Positions 1 through 15,000 are shown, counted from the stretch's first letter. The stretch is DNA of 64,000 nucleotides from Mactromeris polynyma (GCA_032209605.1 JASFXZ010000039.1:1116001-1180000); one strand, 5' to 3'. Translations and numbers: made by a program. The notes: a model not told the origin generated them from the sequence alone.

Positions 1-91
1 GCCATTTCAAAATACAAAATGGAACATAAGGTCAGCTCTTTTGACCAGTATATACATGCTAAATGTATACCTGGATGTTTATTTTTGTCAG

Positions 92-3000
92 GACCATGGT
101 CACATGCCTCGCACCAGAACAACCTTCGCTCGGTAACTACCAAGTTACTCTCAGAGTGGACAATACGAACCTTACCGGACCTTTGGTGACCTACATTCCG
201 GAACCAAACATAACAAGCATCGACCCACAATACACAACGATTAGGTACCTTGAATTTACAGCATTATCCGAAGTCTCGGGATGGGATATATTTGATGAGA
301 GGTAGAGCGCCAGGCTCCCGATCCGAGGGTTGTGAATTCGAATCCCGCATTGGGCGAGGTTGAACCGCAAACATCACAATCCCTGAAATAGGCAGGAGTA
401 GGTTAGGTTATTAACTCAGGAAGCAGTCATCGAGAGTGCTCAATACGAATTTCAAGAAGTTGTTTCACTATCCAAGTGAAATAATCTAACTTCAACGTCT
501 ATCCTAAATCTCGGACACATAAACTTAGCTAGTACCCATTGTACATGTAATATCGTGATTGCTTCAAGCTCTAATATATCTATACATGTATTTTCATAGT
601 TACGTAATTACACATAATTTAAGGCTGTCACGTTTTTTTGCAATCTATTAAAATGGTAATCTTGCAGTATCTATTCGTCAAACAGACATACGCGCCACAT
701 TGTTTTAACGAAGAGCTTTAATCGTTTTCATTATTTTTATTTAAAACAACGCATGCATTACTGACAAAAAGTGATTACCCGCCAGTGCAATTAAACGTAG
801 TTCCTAAACTATCTCCTGGATACATATTCTATTGAGTTTTATCGCAGTCAGCTAAAACATATGCATTTATGATTCAAGTGAATTGAACTATAGAAAATTC
901 AACATTAACCCGTAAATCACGTTCACGGTGTCAGATCACTTTGTCTTGAGTATGTAGCGAATATTCTCAAAATACAAAATGGTGGATTTAGCTCTTTTGA
1001 CCACTATATGTGTTTTATATTTCAGTGGTGGGATAGCATTGACGATTACAGGAGAGAATTTAGATGGTTTAGGAACGGACTTGTATCTTCATATAACAGG
1101 GGTAACATATATTACTATTATTGTATCAATACATTGCGTTGTTTTATAAATGTGTTGCTGTATAAGTGTAAGGATCCATTGTTCGGTTTTGTCCCTGGGG
1201 AGTACATGGGTGGTATTCACGAAACATCTTAAGGTTTACCTTAAGCTTGTCTTTATCCTTATTTTGTTTTCCTTAGTTAAAGATAAGCAAATCCTTAATC
1301 TTAACATTTTAACAGTGCCACTTAAGGATTTCCTTAACAAAGGACAGTTTTAACATTAAGGAAAATATTAATTTCATCTAAGGAAAACGGACGATTCCTT
1401 ATCTTTTAAGGAAAAAAACATGCTGCCATATATAATGAAAATCTTAAGATAAGACATTTAGTGAATACAACTTAAGTTTTTTTTCTAAATATTTAAGGAA
1501 AATGTGTGTATATTAAGGAAAATATTACTTTTAAGGAAACCCTTAACCTTAGTATGTTTCGTGAATTCCACCCCAGGTTCAGGACACTACAAAAAAAGAA
1601 TTAGGTAGATCATAATGTGATCTTAACATAGCATGAACCAAGTGCAGGATGACAAATTCAATGTTTAGGATAGGGATGTGTCAGATACTTAGTCCTTTCC
1701 TATGGTACTCTATCGATCTTTGTTGATATTCTGAAATTATTATGTACATATAGTATCCGGTAACAGAATAAAACACATCAGGTATATAACCCATCAGTGA
1801 TTTATTAATAAATCGTATAACCCCTGGTATAGTCCAGTCAATCTAATTTTTACCCTCAAATAATTGCAACATAAATGTTTTCAAGTATATGTGTTAGAAT
1901 AATACTGTATAAACAACATATCAAAAGTCTAACACAATCTTTAAATGTAAATATTACTCCCAAGCGCCCATTGATCAAGATGAATTCGTCAGCACACACA
2001 TGTAAAACAATGTATAAAATCACTATTAATACTGCTGGCAATAAGGTTTGTATTAGATTTTTAATAATATATGAACTCAAAAGTACATAAAATATATGTG
2101 ATAGTCATTCCTTTGCAGATTAGATTGCTATCATGCCATATTTAACTGATTTTCAATGATTTCTTCTTGCTTTATTTTTACGTGTGAAATGTTAAGATTA
2201 TAAATAAAAAGCACATATTGTCTTACCAAAGCATAAATGTTATACATAGATCAATCGCGAATCTTTGCTATTTTAACGAATCGGATGAAAATTAATTTTG
2301 TGACTTTGAAATATTTCTTGTCAAATTATTTTCCCTACGGAAGCGGGTATGTGCCAAAATTTTACCAAAGATAGAAGAATGGCGAAATTTTCATTTCTTC
2401 GATGTATGTTTATCTCAACCATAATATTATTTATTTGTAATCATTGTTTTATTTTTTAAGCCTCAAAATGTACGTCGTGTAAATTTGTAAATCTCGTAGC
2501 ATGCTATAAAATATTGATGTTTTTTTCCTGCGAAATGGAACACATCAAGATAATTATGCTGCATCTTAACCGTTGATTATTGTTGTGTTCAATGATTATT
2601 CCCACTGTCATTCTATAAAAGATATCATTCATCAAAGAAAAACTTAAGGAACTAAATATCCAAGTGTTATATTCCTCATATCTTAACCATTCAAATCCAA
2701 AAGGAATATCTCATCACTAACATAGATAACTATTAATATTTTATCAATATGTTAAGCAAGTACTTCGATGAAAGTGGTTGTAATGTATTTCATAGTGCTG
2801 GTAAAGTTGATAAAGTTGACCTTTGTATCTGTAACTGCATTTGGTTGTACTTCACGTTGTGATACAATCATTGTAGGGAGGATACAGACCTCCTAATTGT
2901 ATTATGCTGCTTGTCTGACATTACCAGTAACAATATGCAATTTGTATATGGACAAATACGATCAATATTAAGCGTAAAAAGGCTTGGTACATCACTTGTA

Positions 3001-6000
3001 CTCAAACTAAACTTGGAGCTGAAATGTGTAGTATCCTACCATTCTTTCATTCATTCATTCGTTTACTGGATGTGACACAACATATTTTTGGTAAAGGTCT
3101 TGACTTATAAAAGTTCATAAATAACAAGTAGCAAGTGTATTCCTTACAGCGTGTGTAGCACAGCAATAAAAAGTTAAACCTGGTGAAGAAGTAATGACAC
3201 GTTTGTATAATGGATTACATACTCTCCTTTACCATTGGGCACTTAACTTGAAAACTTCATAATCACCTATTGCTTTATAACTCTTGCACAACTGATATTT
3301 GTATTTTAGACAAGCGATTCGGTATGTGTACATAGCCAATCAGAGACCAGCTTGCACAAATATGACAGTAAACATATGGAAATAACGATTATATGATTGT
3401 TTACCGAGTAGTGAGCTTTCACTGCTTTATTACATAATACAAATGTACTAAAACCATGTAAGTTCAATGGTAGAAAAAATCAAACATAAGTAACCAACAT
3501 TACGATGTCATGTCAAATTATAGATATGGCCCAACATGTGCACCATTATGAAAGGGTATGTTGGAGAAATTCTTGAAAAAATGGACTAGTTTTCAAAGAA
3601 CTGGAACAAGTTACCGAAGCAAAGAATGGGTAACTAACGCGTGTACTTGTACTGAAGTGCACATTAAGGGCCATATATGTCAAATTTCCTATGCCTATAA
3701 ATGCGCAGTAATTTAAAGCCATTCATACAGCTGTCGGTGCTGCGGAACCTGTGTATTTTAATATATGTCATCCCGTGACTCAGCATTCAAGTCACCACAA
3801 TATATTTAATGCATACAACTACACAATTCTTGATGCTGGATTCTGAAAGATTTTCTCGACGTGAAATCAAACAGATTACCAAGATCATCAAATACTCCCT
3901 CGATACGCTTGGCCATGATATTGTATACATATTTAATTATTTCTAAAACGGAAAAATACCTGTCTACAGTAGAACTTCAAAACCTCGAACTGTCGTGGGA
4001 TCTAGCAATACGTTTGAGCAATCTATTGTTCGAGGTATCTATGGTAAACATGTGTATGTACAAACTGACTGTCGCAGTTACAGGTGTATTTAACATGCTG
4101 TGACCATGACCGGTGTGTGTTGTTGGTGTTGTCATATTGAATGCACTTCAATCAATGGTCATAGCATAATCCATAATAATAATAAATAAAAAAGAAATGA
4201 AAAGAAACCATAAACAAATTTAATTAAATACTTCGTTTATTCTTATTTACATCACGAAATTACAACAACAAGTTTGGCATTCATGGAAGATTAATGATTA
4301 AAATCAAATAAATTTCCGGTCGAATTCATTCTAGTGATGACATCGGATTTGACAATGAAGTTTGCCATAGTGTTTAAAATTTCCCTTCTATTGTTCATTA
4401 AGTATTTATATATATCTATTTATATATCTACTTATAAATAAAATAAAATAATTCGTTTATTCTTATTTACATCACGAAATTACAACGACAATGTACTATT
4501 TTTAGAAGAACAGTAATAACAATTTTGTCGTTCATTACAATAAGAACATGCATTCATCAATTAATGATTCAAATCAAATACATTTCTGGTCGAATTCATA
4601 CCAGTCATGACATCGGATTTGACAATGAAATTTGCCCTTTTGTTTAAAATTTCCCTTCTACTGTTCATTAAGTATTTATATACATGTATATCTATTTATA
4701 TATCTTCTAAACGATTGTTTGTCATATACGTACATAAATATATTATATATGCAATGAAGTTCACAGTCAAGTACTAAGCACGATATGCATGTATATAGTA
4801 CAACAGTCAAGTAATTTGCACGACGTGCGAATGAAATGTGTTGCTAATCTCACTTGTCAACAAACAAAGAATATCAACTGATCAATCAAAGTTAATATGT
4901 ACTGTAACGTTCGACATTTTTATGGGGAAAAATTAATGAAATATTAGCTAGGGACTGCAAAAAATGTTCGAGAGTTCGACCTATCACTGTTCGATTGATC
5001 TACTGTTAGATAATATTAAATGAGAAGGCATTTTGTCAGAACTTAAGAACCTGTTCGAGGTATCTACTGTGTTCGAGCCAAAACTGTTCGAGATTTCGAA
5101 GTTCTACTGTACTATAAACTCAGAAGTCACGTACCTTACCGACCAATGAAAATTAGTACAACAAAGCAGAACTTTATACTGTATACTGCGATATCTCATT
5201 GGCTTAATCAGACATGTTAAAAGGTCAAAATATACTAGGTCATAAAGCAATTAATCAGCGGTCCTGTAATGAAAGCGCTGCATACATGTATCGGAAACCA
5301 AAGTCATGACAAACACAATTTTGTTCATGAAAGTCCATACTTAACCCCTTACAAGTGCAGCAGTGTGTTTGTCTTCAAGCGCAATATTGGTTAAGAGATA
5401 CTTATGGTATGAATCCATGGTTTTGGACCGAAGATGGAAAATGCTGTCACCAATTAAGACCAACATGTGACCTGCATACATGTATTGATTGAGTTTATCG
5501 AATCAGATGTAACTGTAAAGCTAAGTGTGACACCAAGTGTGTACTCGCAGAAAGCATGGGTTGGATTGTTAATCAGAGTGTGGTGAATGTCAATGAATTA
5601 GTTGTTCAATAGGACAAACCACATCAGATTACGATATTATATGTCATAAAATAAGTACGTGTATATAGAATAAGCTTTAAGAGAATGCGTAAATACAGCA
5701 ATGAATATTAATAAAATGCTTAATCAATAGTTCTTCCAGCACTTTGATTTTTTCTTACAATGTTTTGCTATTTCATTTTTTTCTGATTATAAGTACTATT
5801 TCAGGTGTGTTTTGTTTGTTCTAAAATAATTACTTTTCGTCTTAATGTATCACATGCAATTGTGTCAGCTAACATTTTGGAAATAAAACATGCATTAATA
5901 AGCGAGTGGATTAGAATCTTCTGGGAACAAATTTATTAACAGCAGTAACACAATTTTGTTTAACATTGATTATGTCATTGCTGTGATTGTTGTGGTTGGT

Positions 6001-9000
6001 TAAACTGTATTGTTATTTAAGCATTTAATCGGTGGGTCGTATATTACAGTTTAGTAGATTTATATTTATGTACTTCATGTTGTTGGACTACTTATGTTTT
6101 CATCAATCCACTAAGATGTATAACGATGTATAGTTGAATAAACGCACATCTAATATACTTTTGAATAATGTTTCGAAGTTATTTAAACGAATATACTGGC
6201 GACATTCTTAATTTAACTTTAGATTTTGTATAAGTGGGTGGTGTAATTTCTATCACTTTAACTTAAGGAGATATTAATTTTTTCCTTGTAATTGGGCATA
6301 GTTCTTCATAAAAACACATTGAATGGAGTCTAGATATATATATTCTGCTGTCAAGAAGTTTTCCGGTACATAATATTCCACAGATGTAAATGTGGTCATT
6401 TTCATATTGGCACAAAAAGGACATTTTTGTAAATGAGGTGGTGTTAAAAAAGACGAATTTCAAGTATTTCTGCAACTTAGATTTTGTTAGACCTTTGGTA
6501 TGTTGTTCTATATACATTTAACTTTCATAAAAAGTGAAAATCATTTCTGTTGCAATTATTTGAAGGTTTGGCCGTTTTAACGTAGAGTGACGGGACTAGT
6601 AGAGGTATCAACCAGGTAATGAGATGCATTATCAACTACCGCATTTGATTTCTGGTGACGAAGATAACTTTCATACAAAATCCATTTCGTAACTCTACAC
6701 AAATAAAACTGCCATAAGAAATTCACATGTTTCTCCCGTAGGAACGTCAGTTATATATTTTGATTGGCCTAATTTCCTAATTGAGTACATCTTGTAGTTT
6801 TCGAGCAATATCTGCAAAAAATACGGAGATTTGACATCGTTTGCCATCGAGTGCGTTACGCCTGGAATCGGTTCAATTTCCACGGAACAGCCGTTCTTAC
6901 GTGATGATAACTGCCTTGATGCACCAATTGAAATACCCCTCTCAATTGTACCTGACCCCGTTATGGAAGAAGCGGACCAAACTATCAAAGACGAGACTGA
7001 ACTATTGTTCTTCAAGGTACTGGAATATCTTAAATGTTATTGTTGTGCGAATGTTTTGTTGATATAACAAACTGATGAACAGAAACGTTTGTAATGAAAT
7101 AAACTTGGCAAACTACAGTTTACGATGGGAACCGTGTTTATTTTTTATTGCCTTTAAACAATGGTGGAATATATCTTATGTATGAGTATTGTACTTACAA
7201 GATTTTAATATGTTGGCTAGTCAATGGAAGACGCTGGCGTGATCGTACATTGTATATCTGTTGTTTCTTACATTTTAATTTGCAATAGAAATTAGATGTA
7301 GTCAAAAGAGTTTCCCCGCCGTTTTGTGTTTGAGAATCTCTTTTGAATCATCAATGTTGTACATAGCTTACTGCAATCAAACTCAACAGAAGACGTATAT
7401 TTAGAAACTTCGTAAACTCGTACTTGTGGGTTAGCACGTTTGAACAGTATAACACTATTGCATCTATAACGTCGTAGATTAAACATAACAGTGAATATAT
7501 ATACTTTAGGGTAATAACCTTACATACATTCGAAAAGATGATGTCACTATATCAGTTGGTGCCGCACAGTGTTTAGAGGTTGAGGTCCTCAATGAGGGAA
7601 TCAGTTGCAAATTAACAAGAGAATCAATTCCAGAGCGCAATCTTAAAGAAAAAGTGGAGGTAAGGATAATACAAAATGTATATGAGTTCGTTATACAGTA
7701 TAGATGGTTGGGTAATGCGTGGGTTTAAACTTAAAACGTACATATGCCTGTACATGTATATACATGTATATTTGGTACTGAGCCTCGAACGTATATATAT
7801 GTAGGCGACTTTTCATATGGTGAGGTGATATGTCTTGTATGTAGGTGTATCGAAGAATTGATATGTTTGGTAATACGCCTTGGATGGATATCGGTGAGGT
7901 GATATGGTTCGCATGAAACATGGAAGGTGTATCGGTAAGGTGATATGTCTCGTATGAAACCTGGAAGGTGTATCGGTAAGGTGATATGTCTCGTATGAAA
8001 CCTGGAAGGCGTATCAGTGGGGTGATATGTCTCGTATGAAACCCGGAACGTGTTTCAGTGGGGTGATATGTCTCGTATGAACCTGGGAGGTGTATCGGTG
8101 GGGTGATACGTCTCGTATGAAACCCGGAAGGTGTATCGGTGGGGTGATATGTCTCGTATGAAACCCGGAAGGTGTACCAGTGGGGTGATATGTCTCGTAT
8201 GACACATGGAAGGTGTATCAGTGGGGTGATATGTCTCGTATGAAACATGGAAGGTGTATCAGTGGGGTGATAGGTCTCGTATCAAACCTGGAAGGTGTAT
8301 CAGTGGGGTGATACGTCTCGTATCAATCCTGGAAGGTGTATCGGTGAGGTGAACCTCGAAGTATCTTGACGGTTTCATCCATACATGTACTTACTTATGT
8401 TTGCCTTTGGTTATTTAAATAAACCATCTTATTGATATAACTTAAACCATTAAATAAAAACAAAACATATTCAACCTTGATTATGTAAATGTAAAAGAAA
8501 AAAAGAAAAGTATTGGAATAGCACAAACATGGTTAGCTGCTCAGCTGATCTTTCTTCTAGTGGGAACACTTGTTAAAACTTGAATCAAGAAAACGAAGGA
8601 TTATGTTCACGTCATATTCACATAATGTTTGCAATTATTTGTAATACCTACTACATAATACTATCTAATCGATAATTGCTGTATGGCTTCTATGACAAAT
8701 ATGAAGAACACGCCAGCTCACGATGAAATTGTTTGAAAAGAGCATTTGGCATCAATTAAACGTTTTCTTCTGAGTAATAGTCGATGTAATGCCTTTTACA
8801 TGTAAACTTGTTGTATTTAAGTGTCATATTGGGTTTCGAACCTATTATCTTGGAACGATCGCACTAGTAGAAATCCCGGATGGAAATGGACACAGCAAAA
8901 CTAATGATGACACAAACTACTCCGGTGTCATTATTGGAACACTGTTTGCCGCTGTCTGTATAGCTTGCGTGGCTATTTATATCAGTCGAAGAATACACAG

Positions 9001-12000
9001 GAAGAGGAAGCGAGAGAGATATAGCGCTTACTACAGCAATAACGGTCCTGTGCTGAGCCTCGATGGCTTGTCAGAGAGTCACGTGTCAGAAACACTTCAG
9101 GGTAGACCGAATGGTAACTTATTACATTATGCAGTATTGTGCATCTTGTCTAGAGCGGCCATTCAACCATTTATTGAGCAACAACCATCCCTTCAGCAAC
9201 AACATCTCTTCAACAGCCAAACAAGTTTTTCATTTCATTATAATTTATTATTAATTTACTATATATATAGCAACAACTTCTCAATAACAGCCGAACTTTG
9301 CGTCTACCAAAGGGTGTTGCTCTGGAGAGGTTGCATAATTTTCGAACATCAAGCAATTATATTCACAATTATAGACGAGAACCAAGCTCTGAACATACCT
9401 CACATGTATCAATCATGAACCATAAAATGTGCTTGCTGTCTAAATTAATGTTTTTCGAACAAGTATTTATTTTTGTGATTAAATCATACATTTATTCCAA
9501 CCTGAGTAATAATTTCGTAACGAAATTATTAAACGAAATTACTGAACTTGTTAGCAAATGTTGATGAGTTTCCAATATACATGTCATATGCGTTATGTAC
9601 TAACAAACATATTCGTGTTATACATTTATATTTTTCGTAGATTACATGGCGAGTAGATATCTGCGTGCTGACAACACAAATGTGAAGGAACAGATGCAAT
9701 GGACTCCCATTATAAATCAAGACGTGTGCAATTTGCTAGATGATAAGTCGCTACTTATTTCCAAAGATTGTTTGGTGCTCGGAGAAATAGTTGGTCAAGG
9801 TAATTAAGTTCACCATTTTAAGGTTCTTAACATTAGTGGCCCCCATGGCCGAGTGGTTATGTTAACTGACTTGATAGCACATGCACCTCACCGTTGCGAG
9901 TTCGAACCCAATCCGGGATGCATACTGTATGTGAGGAAGCTATTCAATTGACTGTGGAAGCTATCCAGCTGATTCACGGTGAGTGGTTCTACCCAGGTGT
10001 TCGCCTTTGCCGAACATAATCAGGGGCATCCTCTTCCATAATAGCTTGGAAAGTCACAAGATGATCCTGGCTGTGTCTTAAAGCCCCAATACGCAAATTC
10101 CTCACCAAACGATGTGGTTTTTATAAGTAAATAGAAGAACGAAACCGAGCAGGACATGCCACAAACAAAGGCACCAGGCACCCCAAACGCACAGGGAGAC
10201 ATGAAAGATATACATACATACACGTCAGCGATTGAAAAGGCATAAAATGACACAATACAAACATAAATGATGGAAGAGAATAGAAGCACCACATTGGAAC
10301 GATCAGTCATAAAAACGCCACTGGGGGCTTAAACCTTGTTTCAGGGTTCACCAATCTCATACTTATCCTACAATCACCGTAATAAAACGAACACGGTGTA
10401 TATGGAAATCCCCGAAGGTCATCTCCCCAACGTATAAGATGGCGAACACAGGATGGTGAAACTTAAGGTACCTTATGAATACAAGAACATCATGGGCAAT
10501 GCTGTAAGGATAGCACGTTGAGAATTCATTAAAAAATATGTTTCAGACATACGGATTGAACAATTTAATATGTAATAGCTCCTACCTTGAAAGGAGGAAG
10601 ATGCATTACAGTATGAAAAGCCAAATATTTTGAGAATGGTCATTTTAATCTATATCGTTTGAACATTGTATACATTTTGTATTGGCTTTCACGTATAGTG
10701 CCTCTATTTATGAAGAGTATATTTAAGTCATGCATGTAAATGTTTATTGTTACAGGACACTTTGGATGTGTCTACAAAGGATACCTACAACTGAACACTG
10801 AGAAAACAGAACGTATTGTCGCATGCAAAACACTACATAGTGAGTATGCATGTGAAAAGTAATATCCTAAACATATCATGTAGTTTTTTTTATATAGATG
10901 GTTACGACTACCTTGCTTCGTGATATATGCACAGTTCTTAGTGAATAGTAAAATATTTTCCTAAAAGGATGTTTCTGCTCTTTATTGAGCTACTGTCAAT
11001 TTTACATTCTACATTGGATATTAAAGACATATGTTTTCCAAACTTATCGTTTCCAAGTACATTGTACATGTATGTAATGTATAGAACACTTAACTACAGT
11101 CATTCGTTATTTTACTATATTCTAAATGACCTACATTTATGTTATTAACAGTTGTCTTTATAATGTTATTTGGAAGTTGTAATTATGTTTGCTTGAATCA
11201 AATCCGGTACAATCTAATATCTTGTATTACCCAATCAAAGCTTCACTCACGTGATATGAAATTTAAAGTAAGCTGTAATGTAACAAATCTGTATCTACTA
11301 ATTGATATACATGTTTAACCAAAAATAAATGATTTTATTGAACTGTTAACGACTGATGTATTATTAACGCATTCAACACAACCAGTGTCGCAGTGCGAAT
11401 TGATACCATAGTGATAAAAGTAGTTCTAAATATCCAACCGAATCATCTCAGCTATTCTAAATAGACCTCGGTAGTAAGGTGGGGGAAAAGTAGTGCCAAA
11501 ATGGCTGTTGAAGTGAATGTATATAGTCTCTGAGGAAAGTATGGAAATTTTTTCCCGGATCAGATGTCTCATAGCTAACAGTGTAGGAAAACCGCATCAC
11601 TTGCCGAGATTTTAGGTATATTCATACACGTACCTTCGAGATCTGTTTGTCTACAGGTCCAATGGTAAGGAAATTGCCGAGATGTTGCGATTGCTAAATA
11701 TCAACACTTTTAGTAAATTATGCCGGTTAGGTGCGACTTTGACACTAGCTATAACACACTATGTTTCATGATAGGAACTAATCCCGAAGAGCTGGATGTG
11801 GACGCATTCCTGAGAGAAGCAATTGTCATGAAAGATTTTCACCACAAAAATGTAATGGAGTTAGTCGGAATATGTTTGGGTATCAAAACGCTGCCATTAG
11901 TTATTCTCCCTTTCATGAAAATGGGCGATGCTCTGTCTTACATCAGAGATGTTAGTAACGTAAGTTGAATGCTTGAAAGCTTTTGTTTAATGAGAATGGG

Positions 12001-15000
12001 TGATGTCCTATCTGACATAAGAGTTGTCAGTAACGTAAGTTGGTTGCTTGATCTTTTTGTTTCACGAGAATGGATGATGTCCTATCTAGCATAAGAATTG
12101 TCAGTAACGTTAGTTGGTTGCTTGGTCTTTTTGTTTCTTGAGAATGGGTGATGTCCTATCGGACATAGAGCTGTCAGTAACGTAAGTTGGTAGCTTGAAA
12201 TTTTTGTTTCATGAGAATGGGTGATGTCCTGAAAATAGAGCTGTCAGTAATATAAATGTAAGTTGATTACTGGAAATATTCTGTTTTCATGAGAATGTCT
12301 CTGATATAACGGAAGTGATGTCTTTGGCCAGATTAACACTCCAACGCAACCGTCTCGAAATACGGAACCCAGTACAAATGTTTCCTCGGCTACTCGATAT
12401 TAATTTAGGCTGTAATTTTTCTCGTTTAAATCAAATTCAAATATATAAGTCTTCTTCAATTATAGATTCCAACCGTGAAACAACTGGTAGTGTTTGGTGT
12501 TGATGTAGCAAATGGTATGGATTATTTATCCCAACTTAAATTTGTTCACAGGGACCTGGCGGCAAGAAATTGTATGTAAGTTGCCACATATTGGAACTGT
12601 GAGTGTTTTCATTCAAACTAAATAGTTATTCCGGTACCAAAATCACGTGGCATTTTGAACGAGTCAATACAAAACTTTGGGTGAGTGCGGTTTCTCTAAA
12701 TAAAAAGTATGTACTGTATAGCCAAACATTCATATCCTTTTCAGCGTGCAATGTTTAGCTAAGTCGCTTTACCATCTGTCCTTTTTAACATGTTTACTGG
12801 TCAAATGAAACACGTGTAAAATACTGTTTACTTTGTTTACATTAAGTGGACGTGTTCCTCCTTTTTGGGCGGGAATCATGTTATCATTGGGGTTCTATAA
12901 CACTATTTGTTTATTTAATCTTACTTTTTATTGGAGCGTTCTGTTTACTTACCATTGTTATGATAATGACTCTAGGCAAAGTTGTAATTTATTTTGCGCA
13001 GGATTGCAGACGATATGACTGTAAAAGTTGCAGACTTTGGTTTGTCACGTGATGTTTATGAAAAGGAGTATTACACTTCCTGTGATAAAAAGGCCAAACT
13101 TCCGGTAAAGTGGATGAGCCCAGAAAGCTTGGAATTTGGAATATACACAACACAATCTGATGTTGTAAGTAATTATTTGAAACTATATTCACATACACAA
13201 TTTACACCGTGACCACCGTCTTTGTCGCATATATACAGCAACTACATGTACTCCTATATTACGGCATGTTGTATGCTCCATGGATAACGATGGAGCGTGT
13301 TAAAAAACAGTTTTTTTACTGAAATTTTACGTATTCAAACAAGCATTATAGACAGTAGGAGGGACACATGATAAAGTTTTATCATAGTAATGTTATTTTG
13401 GCCAATATCACTTAAGTTTCTCAAATCGTTCGAAAAAAAACGACGGATTTCGTCAGTGTCTAATGCGAAAGTTTAATTAAAAGTTTCATTAAATGCAAGA
13501 AATGAAATGTACAATATACCGCAATAGAAGCGTAGTTGCCGTATATATATGCGGCGTAGACGGCGGCCAAGGTGGATGAAGCCTCTTTGTTTAAATATGT
13601 TAGTTTAACCCGATTAATGAGCACTAAATTACTTATATGCCGATGCGCCATAGAACAATATTCCTCCATTAAGTACATTATTTTGATAGTTTCCTGTAAA
13701 GAGATATTGTATGTCTCCAAAGATTATTTTCTTGTTCTCTTATTGAAACCATTACATACTGTTCGCTGAAATGATCCGAAATGAATTTGTTGCGAAAATG
13801 TCAAAGAACTAACCATTGGTTCAAAGTTGTTTTAGTGAAAACGTTTTACTTTATGATCCCAAGTTTCACTCTAACCATGCTCCCTTACTATTTTGTACCC
13901 TAAGGATCTGTGTTTGAGACACTTTTGAATATGATCTTCTGAGTGCTGCTTCTCACACTTTCAATAATGAGTTTGGCCATCTTAATTCATGTTGTTAAAT
14001 TCAGCCTTCACACATCAGAACTACCCAATACGGATCTCGACAAAAGAAAATGGACAAGACGCTCGAAGGGAGGGACACAAAATAAAAAACGGACCAAGAG
14101 ACACACACAGGGAGGGGTCACGAAACAAGACCGAAATGATAAGCACAAGACAATCAAACAACACAGCATTCCCAACTAATTATAAACATAAATATGAAAC
14201 GAAACAGGATTGTACGACCCCGGCATAATGCCTTGGAACTGTCCGTTAATACTACAGCTCACCAACCTCGCACCTAACGGCTGTATAACCAACATTCTAA
14301 TGTTTCCAAAACTCATATAATTGAGCTGATTGCAACTAACCTATATACTCGGCAGAAATCCAGTAACACAAACTAATAAAAAAAGGAATAAGTTTTTTTT
14401 TAAAATCAACGTACACCATACCTTAAATTCTTTGTTTCTATTATTCATCACATAACTTCTAAACAACGGCTACTGCTTTACCAAGTCCACGATGTCGCAC
14501 CTTTCCAATGCTAACATTCAATTTAGCATAGTATTTACTACCTTTTTATGAAATTAATATTTATACATTTATGTTTCTATTCCATGTAGTGGTCATTTGG
14601 AGTACTGATGTGGGAATTTTTGACAAGGGGAGTTAACCCCTACCCGACAGTAGATGGATGGGACATTCTTCGCTACCTAAAGACAGGGAGAAGACTTAAT
14701 AGACCAGAATTCTGTCCGGATGATATGTGCGTAATTCTTTGAGTTGAACGTCTGCATTTTTGGTGCCAAGCCAATTTAGTCACTTATGATATCAACAAGT
14801 CATTTCTGTTTTAGACCTTCCTTCTGTTTTTCACATTTTCATTTCCCATTCCTACTGGGTTTTGTTGAATTTGTTTTCTTCTTTTTAATGGCTGCTGTTT
14901 AAACCTGCAGGAATTTTACTGACATTTCCAAGACGGTAGTTTATTGTATTGCCTCAGTTCTTTCTTTTTTGTCGTACAGTTCTGTGTCATTCGCTGTATC

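Larger units (their letters stand above)
1830..6599. mobile_element. 4.77-kb TIR element inserted in gene 1 intron, TA target duplication
   Basis: Gene 2 shows the empty site (cccctggtagaggtatc at about 46270). Here the same words are split by 4770 bp with TA on both sides (1828-1829, 6600-6601). Ends are TAGTCCAGTCAATCTA and, reverse-complemented, CTAGTCCCGTCACTCTA. Similarity between the ends continues with interruptions for over 100 bp (for example CAAATAATTGCAACA near 1858 and its complement near 6550). No long ORF; the interior is decayed and has nested insertions. The TA duplication suggests a Tc1/mariner-like or related mechanism, but no transposase is visible. Confidence 0.7.
92..7659 (+). 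other. Gene 1 IPT/TIG repeat exons (second half of ectodomain)
   Basis: Four exons, 92-244, 1026-1101, 6798-7016 and 7510-7659, code for the end of IPT2, all of IPT3 and most of IPT4. Typical IPT wording is visible: [33 protein letters not shown], then [17 protein letters not shown] with paired cysteines. Exon starts follow tttttgtcag, atatttcag, ttgtag and actttag. The third exon is preceded by a 5.7-kb intron that has absorbed a transposable element; in gene 2 the same intron is about 1 kb. IPT domains in MET-family receptors form the immunoglobulin-like stalk between the sema domain and the membrane. Confidence 0.82.

Noticed and set aside
300..360. Functional tRNA gene
   Set aside because: A- and B-box words are present, but the acceptor and anticodon stems do not close and a SINE body follows.
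1830..6599. In-place inversion of a gene segment between the two receptors
   Set aside because: The two segments lie in different introns and gene 2 shows a clean empty site with TA, so independent transposon insertions explain the opposite orientation better.
7691..8248. 185-residue ORF on the - strand with HTRHITP-type repeats
   Set aside because: It is a translation of the 41-bp minisatellite, whose unit lacks stops; several frames are open and the gene 2 copy breaks it.
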